DNA of 64,000 nt. Origin: Gymnothorax reevesii (lineage: Eukaryota; Chordata; Actinopteri; Anguilliformes; Muraenidae). Of this stretch, positions 12,068 through 24,560 are shown piece after piece; position 1 is the stretch's first letter, and each line of letters begins with the position of its first letter. The DNA lies in NCBI GenBank assembly GCA_029721435.1, contig CM056574.1, positions 33,870,001 through 33,934,000 on the forward strand, in the 5' to 3' direction. The notes under the pieces are model-generated. The model was not told the DNA's origin. It saw only the letters and a list, made by a program, of their open reading frames with translations, and made no database searches. Made by a program: the position numbers and the translations under genes.

Positions 12068-15000
12068 CTGATGAAAGATTTTCCTATGCAAGCAGTGCAA
12101 GGTTCATGTCACATCACTTTATAAACACTGTTTATCAACCGCACCTGCAGTGGTAAAAGACGGTAGACACAACAAGCCACACACTGCAGACAGGGAAGAT
12201 GGAGCCAACTGAACCAGAGCTGCGCACTGGCAAACAAGCAGGCCCAAGCTGAACAGCTCAATAAGGACCCATGTTCTTGAACCCAAGACTCCCAACCTGA
12301 CTCAAGCCCAACCCAAGTGGGATGCTCAGTCACGGTTTTTCCACATAACTAGAGGCAGAGATGAACTGAGTAACTATACAATTTTTGCTGGTAGCAAGAG
12401 CCAGGTTGGAGCCTTGTCCACACCATTTTGGGTACATTCCAGTTCTCAAAAAATAGCCCCGCAAAGTGGGCGCTCTCTCTTAGCCCCAGGATAGTTTGGA
12501 ATGAAATTAAATTGGGGAAGGCGTTTTCAAGTTATCATGCAGGATACAAAATTCAAGATGGCGGCAGTGGCGGCCATACGGAGTGCTGTCAAATTCGATT
12601 GGCTTCTGTAAGTACACAAGACCAAGCAACAGAGCAAAAATGGCTTAAATTGATGAAGGCCTTTTCAAGTTATCGTGTGGAATACAAAATTAAAGATGGC
12701 GGCTGTGGCGGCCATACTGAACATCCAAGCACCATCAAAATCGATAAGCTTCCATAGGTACACAAGACCCAGCACCGCAGTAACTGATTGACTAAGGCGT
12801 TTTCAAGTTATCGTGCAGAATGCAAAAGTTTATGGTGCAGACGGACAGACATCGCACGTGACGACAATACCCCTTCTGCCCCTGAGTTGAAGCTGAGGGG
12901 TAAAAACCTCCACTCCTTTCGTCCATTCATCAATTTCTATCTGCAACTATGGGGAGGACAGTTGATGGGTAAAGGAAAGTAATGTAAATTTTCAGGGTAT
13001 TGGAACTGACCCTAAGTGTATTGGAGGTCTTGCGGGGCCCAAACAGACCACAGGAAGAAAAGACTTTGGTTTGGCACTGTGTGCAGAAAACAGCCACAGC
13101 CCGCTGGCTCACAACCTTGTTCAGACAGGGGCCTGCGGAATCCGACCAGAGACTTTATTAAACCTCCATTTTTCAGTGTACACTGGTGCCTGAGGCAGAA
13201 GCTAAGGTGCCAGCAGATTTAAAGGAACGGCCTCACAGTGAGGCTTCAAGTTCACTCTATTCCAACCCAGCCTGAGACAGGAAGAGCTGAAAGCATCAAC
13301 CAGCCAGCCAAAAAAAACAGCCCAGAACAATGCACTTCCACCCCAGGGAGGAGGACAGGAGGGCAGCCAGCCGGCCGCTACGCTCTGGGTCTAATTCACC
13401 GTACGTTTACATGTTAGAAGACTTCCTGCATGGCCGACAGCTGCCTGGTCAACACCTTCTCAATCTTTCTCTTTCACACACGCACACACACACACACCTG
13501 CGGTGACTGTGAGGTTAGGTGCGGCAGTGTGTCTGAACACAAGAATGCTAATCACTCCTTCCCAGTCCAGTACTCTTCCAAAAGCAGCCAACGCCACAAG
13601 CGCCGCCCTATTACGCCACTACAGGCAGATAACAAACAGGTACATGTGTACATTAACATGCTAACAGATAAGGGCAGTACCAACTCCACCCTTCCAGACT
13701 AAAAAGTAGTCTAACAATTCTATGAATGTGTGACACACAGACACAGACACACAGACACACACACACAAAAAACTCCACCCCTACAGTAACACCCGTTGAA
13801 ACAGATCCCTACTTCCAGGCAAGGCTATGCAAGCTATGCAAAGCACATCTGATTCAGCGCTGCAGGTCCACTTACACTCCTGCAGAACTGCATGCTCCTC
13901 TGCCAGCCACGGTGACAGGCAATCCGCTGGTGCCAAAGCTCGTAACAGGCCCAATACAAGCTCTGAAGCAAGACACAGCGCCAAGGGCAACACGACAGAC
14001 AGTGCCAAAATCCATGCGCTCTGACAATACCCCACATTTACATGAAGTGTGTGCAGCTCCTCATCTCAGCAGCTCATTCTGGAGATCATTAGACACTTGT
14101 ATGCTTTTCTAGATGCATGTGAAAATGCTTGCAGCGATAGGGGATATGACTTTGTGAATGTGTATGCAGGACTGAATTTCACTTTGAGGAGTGGTAGCCA
14201 GGCAACCAGCCAGATAATCAGAGCCTGAAAGTGACTTAATTTCTGCTCGGCCTCCCCACCCCCTGCCCTCTTAAAACTTGCCGAGGTGCACTCAGTCCTA
14301 CTAGAGCGGGGTCCTCTCAGTCTCCCAACGAAGGAAAAGGAAGTGACTTGACTTCTTGGCTTTACAGGACTTCCTGTAGACTATGCAGCAGAGCATGACA
14401 CCCGATGCCGATAGGTGTGTGAACTCCTAAAGAGACACACACCCAAACTCACAGCCCCAAGCAAATGCATGCAAACACATGGTCACAGTCAATAATATGC
14501 AAACATACCATTGCTCAAACATGCCATTGTTCCTTTTGCAAAACCAATGCCCCATCTACAACCACTTTCACAACCACATAAAAACAATCACGCATTTACT
14601 TACTTAGTTAGGCTGGACCCAACCATACAATATCATCATTGCAGTATAGCATGACGACAGGATTTCCAAAGAAAATGCAAATCAAGATTTGGAAGCTTGA
14701 TGATGCAAGAAGCGCTGATCGGGGCGAGTCGAAATGCGACTCCTTGCTCCAACCGCCCATTATTTAGCCATTTTAGCAGAATAACTGGTTCTTTATCCAA
14801 GTGACATGTTGACTTCGAGAAATTACCTCGCCGGCTGACAATACCAACTGAGAGAAGTTGCACAAAGTGGACCACTGGAATGCCTTCAGTGCTTTCTAGA
14901 ACAACCCCACGAGAGAGAATTATGAGGAACGGAACGGTTGGAGAAGGAACAACAACAATAACCCTTTGTACTCAACTTCTTTCTGTAGGTCAGTTAGTTT

Positions 15001-18000
15001 ATTAAAAAGGCAACTTTTTCAGTGTTAGGATTAGCACAATGAATGATGGCATTGTCACCCTGCAATGCCTCCAATCCATTCACACAACATACCCAACACT
15101 GCCAAAAGGCCTGTGTGCAGTGGCGCAGTGTACACATGTAATAGGTCAAAGCTACTTTTCAACTTGACCAATAGAGCTTGATTCATAGGTTAAGTGCAGC
15201 TTTCCATACTTGCTTTCTGCCTGTGAAGGTAAAGCTGAAAGACAATGTCATCAACTAAAGATTGGTCAGTGCACTTCTCCATTAAAACAGCAGGCGTTCA
15301 GAGTTTATACATGACCAACAAACCAAGACTCAATGTTTACAAATTATACACAAAGCTGAAGGCCCAAAGAAGAACATGTTTGAAATAAATCTTAATCGCA
15401 GTATAAATATCTTGTACTTGAGGGGGTTTCGGAAATGACTGTTGTTAACTGCAGGCAGGTCTATTAATACATTGAAGAAAAACTCTCAAATTGTTTTTAA
15501 TGCCTCCCAAATAAGGCTGTATACCAGGGTATATAAGACCACCGTGCATCCAAGAGGTCACAGACATGTTATGACCCACAGCTGTGATAGGTGAATGTGG
15601 GTGTCCGTGACCGACCACCCCTTACCAGGAAGCCAAAACTAAAGCAGGAAACTCCAATCATAGCACAGGAATGTGAAGCGAGAACTCAACCGTGAGGATG
15701 TGTTAGGAGACGACCGACGTTTCCTCAGCCCAACCTGAGTGGACAGATCAGATGCGTGTCTATCACAGTATTCTTACTCACTCTAGACTCAGTATTACAT
15801 TATTCCAACAGGTTTCTACACTTTCCGAGGAGCGTATATGCTCCATGATTGAAAAATGTAACAATTTCAGTTCTCACATCAATTTTCAAGGCTAAATAGG
15901 CCTCCTCTGAAACCTAGGGCACTGCAGACCTCTTCCAATACATAATTTGAAAAAGACTGACTTCATTATCTCCAACATATGTATAGAACCTTTCGTTAAT
16001 CCTTCAACAATGAAATTGCTCAGGATCAGCTAAACGTAATTTTGAAATGCAAGGCTGAGGTCACTAAATCAGTTGTTACGGCGCAGTTTTGGCTGAGGTC
16101 ATCAGCTACAAGTCTAGACTGTCTGTCTGACATCAGAAATAATTGACCAATTTTCCATCTTTGTCACGTGAACATAGTCATGCCAAAGTTTTGGTGAAAT
16201 TATTCAGTCTCGGATGATGTCTTTGACAATCATCATGAACTAAATTTATTTTGAGCATAGATCTCTCATCTTGGCGTTAGAAACATGCATCATAGGATTT
16301 CTTAAAAGAGACACAATCTGCAGAACCAATAATTGCAGGTCTGGAAAAACCACTGAGCCTTCTGAAATCATAAGCTACAGATGATTTCCCTTCTCACTGC
16401 CAGAGACTTATCAGCAGATAAGTGACACACCAGCGTGCTAACTCAATGACACCATGCAAAAGAGCAAAAACAGGTAACAAAAGGAACAAGTTCCCCAATG
16501 CCTGGCAACAAAATAATGAGAAATGGATGCCAAAAAGTTCAGCTACAGCTTGAAATGTAGCAATACCTGTTGAGCAAAACCAGTAACTGAACGGTCCTGA
16601 ATGTGCACAACGTTGCAGCAGCAGCACCTTTTGCAACACAAATTTTGAAAGAGTACATCACGCTGGCTGCTAATGTGTTCACAGCGCACACACACATGGC
16701 TCCAGCTCAAGAGCTCAGGAAAACAGGGTGCTTTTCAGACAAAAGTAGTTCTCATGTCAATGACACGCATAGGCTCAAAAGTCCACAAAGTGAAAGATAA
16801 TATCTTATAAGCACCTCCTTTTTTTGAGATTAAGGAGCTGTCGTGACGTCTTGCAGGGCAGCAAAGAACGAACTGGGCTACAAACGCAGGCGGACAGACG
16901 TGAATGCACACAAACACATGCTTCACATACAAATGCACAAGGGCCCATTGAGACTGGAGAACTCAGATGCCACCTTTTTAAGGGAAATTCCTTTTTTTTT
17001 TTTTAAACATTGTGCATTCATTCTAACACTATTTTTCTCTAGTAAACATCCCCCCCCCAAACTTGGATTCGCACAATATTCTCATGCTTAAGCAAAACAG
17101 TGATGCATGCAGACAAAGACGATAGTCAGGAGTGGACTTCGTCAGCATCAAATGCAGACTGTTCAGCATCTACAAATGCACTCTGTTTGCATACACATCG
17201 TGCTTTCAAAGTTGTGGTAATGGCTGACCAACCCATACACTATTGTTATGGTGTTTCAGGAACACTGTTTGCATAGGTGTATGAAAACAGGGGTGGGGCA
17301 AGGCATAATCACAGAGCCATTTGGCACAATTACAGACACTGTGGGAATGGGCTGGACATTTAGACAGGAAACACCAGCTGCGCTGATTTTCATCATGGAG
17401 CCAGAGCAACTCTAATCAAATTGAGAATCAGGGAAGGGCCTTGAGTTAACTGCCCAGTGGGAAAGCCAAGAAAAGCTGACAACATACACCCACAAAAAAT
17501 GTAATCATAGGACAGGGCTAGCTGCACAAAAATTGTGTAAGATTGCATTGTGTTCTGACAACACATTTTTTATGATCAGTCATTTATATTTTGTCATGCA
17601 GGAGAGTATATTTTCAAGTGCAAGTTAAACATCTTAACATTTTTGAGTACAGAACTTTCCAAATGCCAGCATTTCTATAAAGGTGTGTGCGTGCACGTCT
17701 GTAAAACTGCATGCACAAGCAAGTGCATGTCTGTGGATGAATAACTGTATATGCTTGAACGCGCTCAAGTATTCGTGAAAGTAAATATCAATCAAATCAA
17801 ATAGCATGTACGCAGCGCATTTTGAAAAGAATTGGTCAAAATGAATTTCACCATATATTTGTGCCGAAAACCCCAAAAGAAAGCCAAGAAAATAAAAGAA
17901 CTGTGTAGGTGCTTGTGAGTGAACGAAAGGTAGGACCAGAAAGTTTGAAAACTTCTAACAGAGGCCAATAATGAGGGAGTGAGCAACACCAAGGTATGTA

Positions 18001-18749
18001 CCTATTATGTATAGAGATCTACCCCACAGACAAACAATTTCTTCATACCTTATACCCATGTAGCAAAAATACTTGCTTAAAGACAGGCCTCTGTCTGACT
18101 GAAAATGCACAGAAAAAAACAAGTGTAACATCCTTGCATCAATATTTGGCAGAGGACACTCCTGTAATACAACACCTCCCCACCCCCTATCTCCTGATAT
18201 TGCCTAGTGTTATGTTTTTCTGTTCCCAAAAATTCAAAGAAAGCAGAGAAAAGAGATTTGATGGCACCTTAACCATCCATACAAATGTCAAAGCAGAACA
18301 TTCTTGTCTGAAACAAATAGTTTAAGGCTACCAGCATTGCATCAAATAAACCATACAGACATTAGAACACGCATGCATTGGCTGGGGGGAGATTATCCTG
18401 AATGGGGAAGTTCATAATGCAGACTCACGCATGTAGTTCTTTGGAACTGAGTCAAGTCTTGGTGCCCTTCGATAACACTGTGTGGACCAACCTTACCTAA
18501 AGCCTTCACGGCGATCTGTCGTGTGAGAGGAGGAGGGATGTTGATGCAAACCAGGTCCACATCTGGGTGCAGCAGCACGTCGTCCGTGTGGCTGGTGTAG
18601 AAGGGGATCCCCAGCTCCTGGGACAGCGTCTGCGCCTCCTCCTCAGTGCGCCCCCAAACCGCCTGCACTACAAATCCCTCTCTCCTCAGCAAAGGTACCA
18701 GCACCCGCGCGGTGCTCCCCGTACCGAACACCCCCACTCCAGGCAGCAT
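6744..18749 (-). CDS. gfod2: Glucose-fructose oxidoreductase domain-containing protein 2 (two coding exons)
   Basis: Exon 18,497-18,749 and exon 6,744-7,696 join in phase across a 10.8-kb intron to give 401 residues (human is about 385). The N-terminal Rossmann segment reads [20 protein letters not shown]. The second exon has [11 protein letters not shown] (residues 87-97, where Gfo/Idh/MocA enzymes usually have EKP), [17 protein letters not shown] and [12 protein letters not shown], and ends EVLQRNNQ. Side-by-side recall favours GFOD2 over GFOD1: [14 protein letters not shown] and the RNN ending are GFOD2-type. The protein belongs to the Gfo/Idh/MocA family; human GFOD2 is annotated as secreted and promoting matrix assembly, and enzyme activity is not established. 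The start at 18,749 matches the family; an in-frame ATG 17 codons upstream would add a tail the family lacks. A Gly-rich insertion at residues ~229-243 is unusual. Confidence 0.94.
8809..9168 (+). CDS. Unidentified 119-residue membrane-protein ORF, probably from a retroelement or retrocopy
   Basis: I do not recognise this protein. The ATG is preceded in frame by TGA two codons upstream, so the frame is complete. The N-terminal half has three Cys (residues 3, 12, 33) and [18 protein letters not shown] hydrophobic segment ([17 protein letters not shown], ~49-65) suggests one membrane span, followed by a charged tail that could form a coiled coil (~66-107) and an acidic end (GDGNDD). There is no signal peptide. 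It lies inside the gfod2 intron on the opposite strand. About 400 bp after the stop is AATAAA followed by an A-run, as in a retroposed transcript. A pyrimidine-rich CCAG at 8,716 could be a splice acceptor. It could be an endogenised viral or LINE fragment or a processed copy of a host gene; no family could be assigned. Confidence 0.4.
   Translation: MECIKYSGEPTCPDGTFPAGYVMDSWGKWRSLCLTVQDIEDVEDVYITGFMIVGLLSLGFGLHLIDQRIKKILNGMATFVRKLNKIGLDVKEGNDGLDKLREVITSEMGRVNPGDGNDD
9170..9620 (+). repeat. Retroposon-like 3' tail: AATAAA, poly(A), (TA)n
   Basis: After the small ORF comes a GC-rich segment (AAGCGATTTCGCTTCCCCCG, with a short stem), then AATAAA at about 9,568 running into an 18-nt A-tract and a (TA)n microsatellite to ~9,614. 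This is the usual end of a retrotransposed RNA. The 5' limit and target duplication were not found. Confidence 0.5.
10840..11425. mobile_element. Foldback/palindromic repeat element with ~100-bp inverted arms
   Basis: The outer arms (10,840-10,985 and 11,278-11,425) are reverse complements sharing GGTAACAGAGTTA, TTTTGTATCATAG and CCAAAACTAAG. A third, inner copy (11,038-11,135) is inverted relative to the left arm, carrying AGTGCTAGGGAAGACCTAGC. The whole folds as nested hairpins and has no coding potential. Confidence 0.75.
11998..12070. repeat. Poly(A) tract
   Basis: An A-run of about 29 nt at 12,037-12,065. Shorter A-runs occur at 11,912-11,929 and 10,010-10,023. These could be SINE/LINE tails, but no retroposon body was identified. 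Confidence 0.6.
12510..12900 (+). repeat. Three ~135-bp tandem units plus terminal hairpin (HINE-like)
   Basis: Units beginning AAGGCGTTTTCAAGTTATC recur at ~12,518, 12,656 and 12,793, each followed by GATGGCGGC(T/A)GTGGCGGCCAT or its decay. The last runs into CAGACGGACAGACATC, GTGACGACAATACCCC and a hairpin (CCCCTGAG ... CTGAGGGG) at 12,880-12,900. The layout matches the other hairpin-ended repeats in this window. Confidence 0.65.
13470..13770. repeat. (CA)n-rich microsatellites
   Basis: CA-rich runs at 13,477-13,497 and 13,737-13,768, the latter with interspersed CAGA. Overlapping open frames here are low-complexity artefacts. Confidence 0.8.
13800..18400. other. gfod2 intron sequence, no gene recognised
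   Basis: About 4.6 kb of intronic sequence with short open frames lacking domains. T- and C-runs lie near 16,990 and 17,051. No transposon ends were recognised by eye. Confidence 0.4.
18497..18749 (-). CDS. gfod2: gfod2 first coding exon
   Basis: 253 nt encoding residues 1-84 plus one base of Gly85, ending before a GTAAGG donor. It contains the dinucleotide-binding start, [38 protein letters not shown] and AVKALG. The exon probably extends upstream as 5' UTR to a CTCAG acceptor near 18,921, giving about 171 nt of UTR. Confidence 0.94.
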
Positions 18750-19312
18750 GGCAGTCCAGCTCCAGATGCCCCAATCTCTCCGCTGGCTGCAGAAGTTCAC
18801 AGCTGGGTCACCATTACAGGGGCTGCAGCTGCTCTACTTCCTTCAGGAGACTTCCTCCCAGATCCAGAGTCGGGCAACAGGGCTCTTCAGGGAAACCCTG
18901 GAGCTCCAGCTCCTACCAGCCTGAGCCACAAAAAGTGATATGCAAAAATGAGAGTCTCAAACAAATTTAAGTGTTCAGGAACCATCAAACATGACCCCCC
19001 TAAACCCAGGTCAAGTCAAAATCTTCTAGAAACGCAAATGCCCGCAAATTAAAGCTGAAAGTCTCATGTTCAATGAGTTCAAATCAAATTTGCATAGGTA
19101 CAGAACAAAACAGCAATAATCTGTCAGTCAAATTACTATAAAACGTCAATGCGATGATTTAGTTACACTATTGCTTGGTCATGTACTCTTAACAGAAACA
19201 GAAAGCACAAGGTCACTTCTATATTGCATGGCACAGCGATGCCCAGAGCTTATAGGTATAACTGAATGTTGTCAACATTGGGGTTGAGAAAGTGTATTAT
19301 TATCTGAATTGA

Positions 19313-19339
19313 ATAAATAAATAAATAAATAAATAAATA
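19313..19339. repeat. (AAAT)n microsatellite
   Basis: About six perfect copies of the tetranucleotide upstream of gfod2. Confidence 0.9.
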
Positions 19340-19537
19340 TCAACTTTACGCAATGAACTATTTCTTTATTTTAAATTTTCTATTGCCAACCATACCCATT
19401 CCATCAGAACGAAAATCTTCGGAAATCTTTGGCGGTGACGTCATCTCAGGGACCCCGAGTGATCTCAGGTACACAATGAATGACAAATACAATAGATTTA
19501 CATCTGAATACACACTTTTATATTGTGCTGAATATCG

Positions 19538-19819
19538 TTGAAAACGGTGAATAGATGCGTTGTGGTTGGCTGCCGTGCCAATGTGAATGCAGCCAGTGGT
19601 GTGTCAACTAATTCGTTCAGCAAGGTCCGTGGCATAAGGCGACAGTGGGTGAATTTTGTCTGGACAACGAGGGCCGACTTCCCGTACTCGAAACCTTCCA
19701 GCACATCGGTTGTGATATGTTCCCAGCACTTAAAAGATGACTGTTTTGAAGCATCTCCTACGATTTCTCATACTGAAAGTGGTTTTATGAGCACTGGTAT
19801 AAACATAAGTTGCTGGTGA
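19538..19819 (+). pseudogene. THAP zinc-finger domain fragment
   Basis: The 93-codon frame has the THAP pattern: paired Cys in NRCVVVGC, a Trp in RRQWVNFV, and the closing Cys-x2-His in VVICSQHLKDDCFE. The DNA-binding domain is nearly complete; the frame then ends in ...SCW-stop with nothing recognisable after. THAP domains occur in host regulators and in P-element and Kolobok-type transposases. No transposase or terminal repeats were found around it, so this is probably an orphan exon or relic. It is on the plus strand upstream of gfod2. Confidence 0.6.
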
Positions 19820-20679
19820 ACTCACAATACTGGTCAATGGGGAATTCAGTCTCTGCTTACTACGTTTCTTTGCTTTTTTACCTGAATTGCCATGGATCAA
19901 TATTTGTGCAGAGAGGAGATGTAGTAATTCTGTACTGAAAACAAAGGGGTAATAACAAACAGAGGAGAGAAAGTTTGCCGGCTGAGTGAATATCAAAGAC
20001 GGTGATACAATACATACTGAAAGGGGCTGGACGGCAGAAAGGCCAATTACACCAGTGTCTATAGCAATGGCGGTTCGTCGGCAGAAACAAAGAACCAGCA
20101 ATAACCTCAACTTTCACTGCTTTATGACCTATACCTCTCGCAATTTACCTCTCCGGATTAGCAACCGTTACTCAGGCTGATTGGTAGAACCGACAAGGGT
20201 CTACTTTATTTTTGAAAGCCTTGTTATACATTGCACTACAAAATTATACGGCGTTTTCTTCCGCACATCAATCACTCCGAAAAATATCAATATATATTTA
20301 TAATTTCTGCGCTACTGCAGTACGTGAAACGGCATAAATTTGCGTAAATTAGTTTGCGAGGCTCACTGTGCAATAAGCCATGACAATCCGTTCTATATGT
20401 AGTGACCGCAAGGGGCATTGTAAGGTAAGATCGCACAGCAGAGTGATTGCGAAAATAATTGCTGCAAAGTCTGCGAATGTTTCTGATTTTTTGCAGATTG
20501 TCATCCTTGCGGAGTCACATCAATTATATCAACATAGTAAATAGGCAATCGCTTTGTCACTAGCATTGCTTTATCATTACGTGTCACGCATTGGTGGTGG
20601 CTGTTCATTAATAAATCGCTTGATAGTTAATCAGGCCAACTTGACTGTAAACAGTTTAATTATGCAGGAAAGGGCGAAG

Positions 20680-22388
20680 TTACTGAAGGCCTTCCTGACA
20701 TCTGACGGCACGCCGCTGGTCGATAGTATGCATTTCATAACTTTAAGGCCGTTTTTTCATTACCTGGACCTTGTTACCCAAGGTCACATCCAATATGTCG
20801 AAAACAACCAGCATACATGATTTGCTATAAGCGCCCAATACACACCTAAGCTCTAACAACATTATTAAACAAATATGGGCCATTTTTGTCATACAACCTT
20901 GACCTTGAGGGCCAACATCAAATTTGACTGACTGCCTAAGAATGTCCAGCATACATGGTTTCCTATAGATGCCCCAACCATACCTGAGCTCTAATTACCA
21001 TATTCAGCAAGTTATAGCAATTTTTGCCATTTGATCTTGACACCCAATGTCATATCCAACTTGTTGAGAATGTTTGACTTACATGATTCCCCATAGGTGC
21101 CTCACACATACCTAAGCTCGAAATGCCACATTAAGCTGTTATAACACATTTTTTCCATTTGGCCTTGACCTTGAGGTACAAGGTCAAATGAGACTGATTC
21201 ACAATGTTCGGCGTAACTGATTCCCGATAGGAGCCTTATACATACCTAAGCTCTAAATGCAATATTAACCCTTTCACTAACGCTTACTGGGAATAAGACA
21301 ACCCTTGCGGAGTGTAAATTTTTGTGCTATCACAGCATGATATTGCATGTGGATTTCCACCCCCTTTTTCAAACTAAAAACGGAAGAAATGGACAATTTT
21401 ATGTACATAAAATATGTTCAAAATACATTTACCTTTCCATTGACACATATCTTTCCTTAGTTTTGCCAAAAGTAAAAACAGAAAATGAGGACAAAAACCG
21501 TATTTCGGTTTGTCAAGACAAGACGATTTCTCCTCTATGGGATTTATGTACAAATGGAGATGAATGTGCTGCAGCACGCACTGCCTGCAATGGCGCTGAC
21601 GTCAGTGAGGGATTGTGCATAATTGGAGGATTGGGAACTATGGGAAGCCGGATGACATCACTAACGCGTTGTTTGATAACAGACTCGTCCAACGGGGTGT
21701 TTTGTTGCTAAGCTTTGACAGTTTTTCTGAAGGACTTTCGTTAGGCGCAAAATAGCGACAATGGTAAGTGATGCGGGATCGGCGCCGTCTCGGAAATGCA
21801 ACAATGGTAATGAAAGGGTTAAGAGAATTATAGCACATTTCTGCCATTTGACCTTGACCTGGAGGCCCAAGGTCAAATGTGACTGACTCACAATGTTCAG
21901 CATACCTGATTACACATAGGTGCCTCATACATATCTATCTAAGCTCTAAATGCTATATTAAGAGAATTATAGCACAAAACTCCCCAAAAAATGATGAAGT
22001 CCAGACATGTTGCCTAGGTGGTGCTATGAAGGAGCGATTCAATCAAAACGGTGTTTACACCGTTGAAGCAGGTCATGATACTGATTCCATTGCTACGATT
22101 AAAAAAAGAAAAATCATTGGACAGTTTTTGAGAAAATTGCACCCAAGTGCCAAAAATGGCCATTTTCGACATAAACATGGCTGCCAAGTCTAAACGAACG
22201 ATTCAATAAAAAATTTTTTTTGCTCGAGCATTAACTTGATGACTGATTTGATCACACCCCCAAATTACAAAAAAAAAAAAAAAAATTAAATCAGACCGTT
22301 TTTGAGATACTCTTCAAACGGACGACGCCGACGACACCACCGGACGCAAAGTGACGACAATAGGTTACTGGCCTATGGCCGGCAACCT
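20680..22388 (+). mobile_element. Tandem-repeat element with terminal hairpin, copy A (HINE-like), interrupted by a MITE
   Basis: Built from degenerate ~140-bp units containing GCCATTTGACCTTGACCT, TGACTGACTCACAATGTTC, TCATACATACCTAAGCTCTA and TATTAAGAGAATTATAGCAC. After the units come GAAGGAGCGATTCAATCAAA and a CGGACGACGCCGACGAC tract, then a hairpin at 22,362-22,388 whose outer arms are AGGTT/AACCT and inner arms GGCC/GGCC. It is close to the copy at 41,220-42,538. A TTAA-flanked insertion occupies 21,269-21,818. Confidence 0.75.
21269..21818. mobile_element. TTAA-target MITE (piggyBac-like), 550 bp
   Basis: Flanked by TTAA at 21,265-21,268 and 21,819-21,822. The ends read CCCTTTCACTAAC and, inverted, CCCTTTCATTACC. 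Neighbouring tandem units show the uninterrupted sequence ATATTAAGAGAATTATAGC, confirming the insertion site. Inside there is a TGACGTCA motif and an ATG running straight into GTAAGT. No transposase is present. Confidence 0.8.
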
Positions 22389-22859
22389 AGAAAGGAGAAG
22401 TCACTGACTATCCTGACCGGACATCCCTGCTACAGAGTGTCGTGAAAAACAGATTGAAAGAATATTGCAGTTACATGCGGTGGAAAGAAATAATTAATGA
22501 CAGTTTGACGGGCCAAACGGATGAATAGGCCCATTTGGGACAGAGTATCAAGTCTATGCGTCAACGCCAGGTTCTTATTCAATCTCGACCAAGGTTTTTG
22601 AAGTAGAAAAACAACAAACACTTGAAACTGTTTAATCCGTCGATAAAATGCGGCACATTTACAATCATGGGCACTGAGCTTGAGAAAATTCCACTTAGGG
22701 CAGATGCCAGCGCAGGGTCGGCTTGATACCCAGACGCAATGAGCACAAAATCTTATTTGCTTATTAAAATTACGACGCGTGCTGAGTGAATTTTGCGTTT
22801 GTTGACCAACCATAAGTCAACTCAACCAGTGTCATAACTTTAATATGAGACGGTGGAGA

Positions 22860-24560
22860 GTATAAAACTCAGATTATCACATAACTGAATCGCGCCATTT
22901 AATACACAGCGGACTTAATTTCCGGTAGCGCCTGCACAAATTGGAGGCTCTGATGACCCCACCCACGTTGAGGTGGTTCTCAATTGTAATGGAAAACGAC
23001 CGAAACCGAGTCTAGCAAAGGCGCTGTGTAATGGAAAAGCGGCATTTGAGTATCATCTATTGGCTCTTGATCGGACGATCTTAATGAAACGTTTATTTTG
23101 CCATCGACACGTGAGGTCAAAGTGGATCGTCGACATCCCACACAGAGCGCCATTCACCGGGAAATAAAAGGTACCATTGTCACCGACCACAGCGGCTATG
23201 GCTACGTGCCATAAAGCGACATGCGGTACCAACGCACATGTGCAGGTGTCGTTATCTGTGCACGCTGGTGATGATCAGGAACTGCAGAAGCTCGCACTTC
23301 ATAACAGCACCTCGCAAAAAACAGAAATGGGTTAATCAGGAAGTGCCCAAGTAACCAGACCATGATCGTGTTTCGAAAAGAGCAGTAGAGACGGTTTGTG
23401 TAATGACTCAGTGCCTGCGAAAATGGTCACTGATGCGACCGTTTCAAACAAATCAAGCAAGTGACTCTAGTTATTAAAGGTCAGTGAACATTCCCAGCTA
23501 AGTTAGTGGTCTTGGCATTCACTTTCACAGACATTGCGAGACACAGGCTGTGATAAACAGATGGTCACTGGAGCTCTAGATACAGTCTTTCACCCCAAGA
23601 AGTTCGCACCTGCTTAGCAACGCGACAACAAAGGAGAGATGCAGCAGGCTATTCCCCTTCATTATTTTTCGCAAGAAGCGACGAGCTGTTGAGAGAGCCA
23701 ACGCGTCGTCTGCGAAATGGCGAATTTATCTCCATAATACGTCTAAATGTAAAAGGTTACCCCGTTGGTGTCTGTAATTTTATTTAAATAACTAAGGAAT
23801 TGTAAAATATTGTCAGTACACATATAAATCAGCTAGCTGCATGGAGCAACTGAGCGGTTTGAGCTAGCCAGTCTGAAAATAAATTGACGTTAGCGGACGT
23901 TAAAGTCAGGCTGGAGTGAATCTCTCTTCATTTCCATCGATTGACAGCGTCCTTGTTTTCAGCGAGTTATTCTTCAGGCAGTTAACGCGAGTCCTCCAAT
24001 GAATGGCGAAAGAAAACTGACGCTCCTACAACACACATTTTACAATATGATCGCAATTCATAAACCAGCCTCAAGCCAAGCAGGGGGTGGCTGTTAAGCA
24101 GTAAAACAACGAGCACGAATTTAGCGAGCATTACTACGACTACAGAAATAACTTGTAATAAGCCAGCTACGTAGTTACCTCTTCCTTATGCGAGTCTTAA
24201 ACTGATCAGACGTCCGGCAAGAGCGCTACGTGAGTGATGCTGACCGAACACGGGCACCAGGCAGTGGCGCACAGCAAACTCCCACTCAGAGGCACGTCGG
24301 GCGATGCTGACTTATCTTCAGCAGCACCAAAGTCAGCAGAGGAATTGCTTTTTGTCACGTAATGATTGCATTGTTCATTAAAAAAATAAATGGTTTGTAC
24401 CTCGCCCCTCGGATGTGATAAGATTGGCTGAAGTCAGATTGGATAATCCTTAACCAATGCCCTCTCATGATCCGCGGCGATCTGAAAAAATTCGAGGCGG
24501 CGCAGACTGCGCAGTTTGACAAATTTAGCCACGCCCATCCAGACAGCTGTCAATTAGGTT
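22860..24560. other. Upstream of gfod2, relatively CpG-rich, no gene recognised
   Basis: This stretch has more CpG than its surroundings, for example around 24,200-24,310 and 24,470-24,530. It could hold the non-coding first exon or promoter of gfod2, but no donor or promoter motif was convincing. Confidence 0.3.

Noticed and set aside
13726..14112. 128-codon frame rich in His/Thr
   Set aside because: It starts in a (CA)n microsatellite and shows no domain or conservation cue.
18750..18800. Upstream in-frame ATG as the gfod2 start
   Set aside because: It would add 17 residues not present in the family. MLPGVGVFG is the conserved beginning, to within two residues in human.
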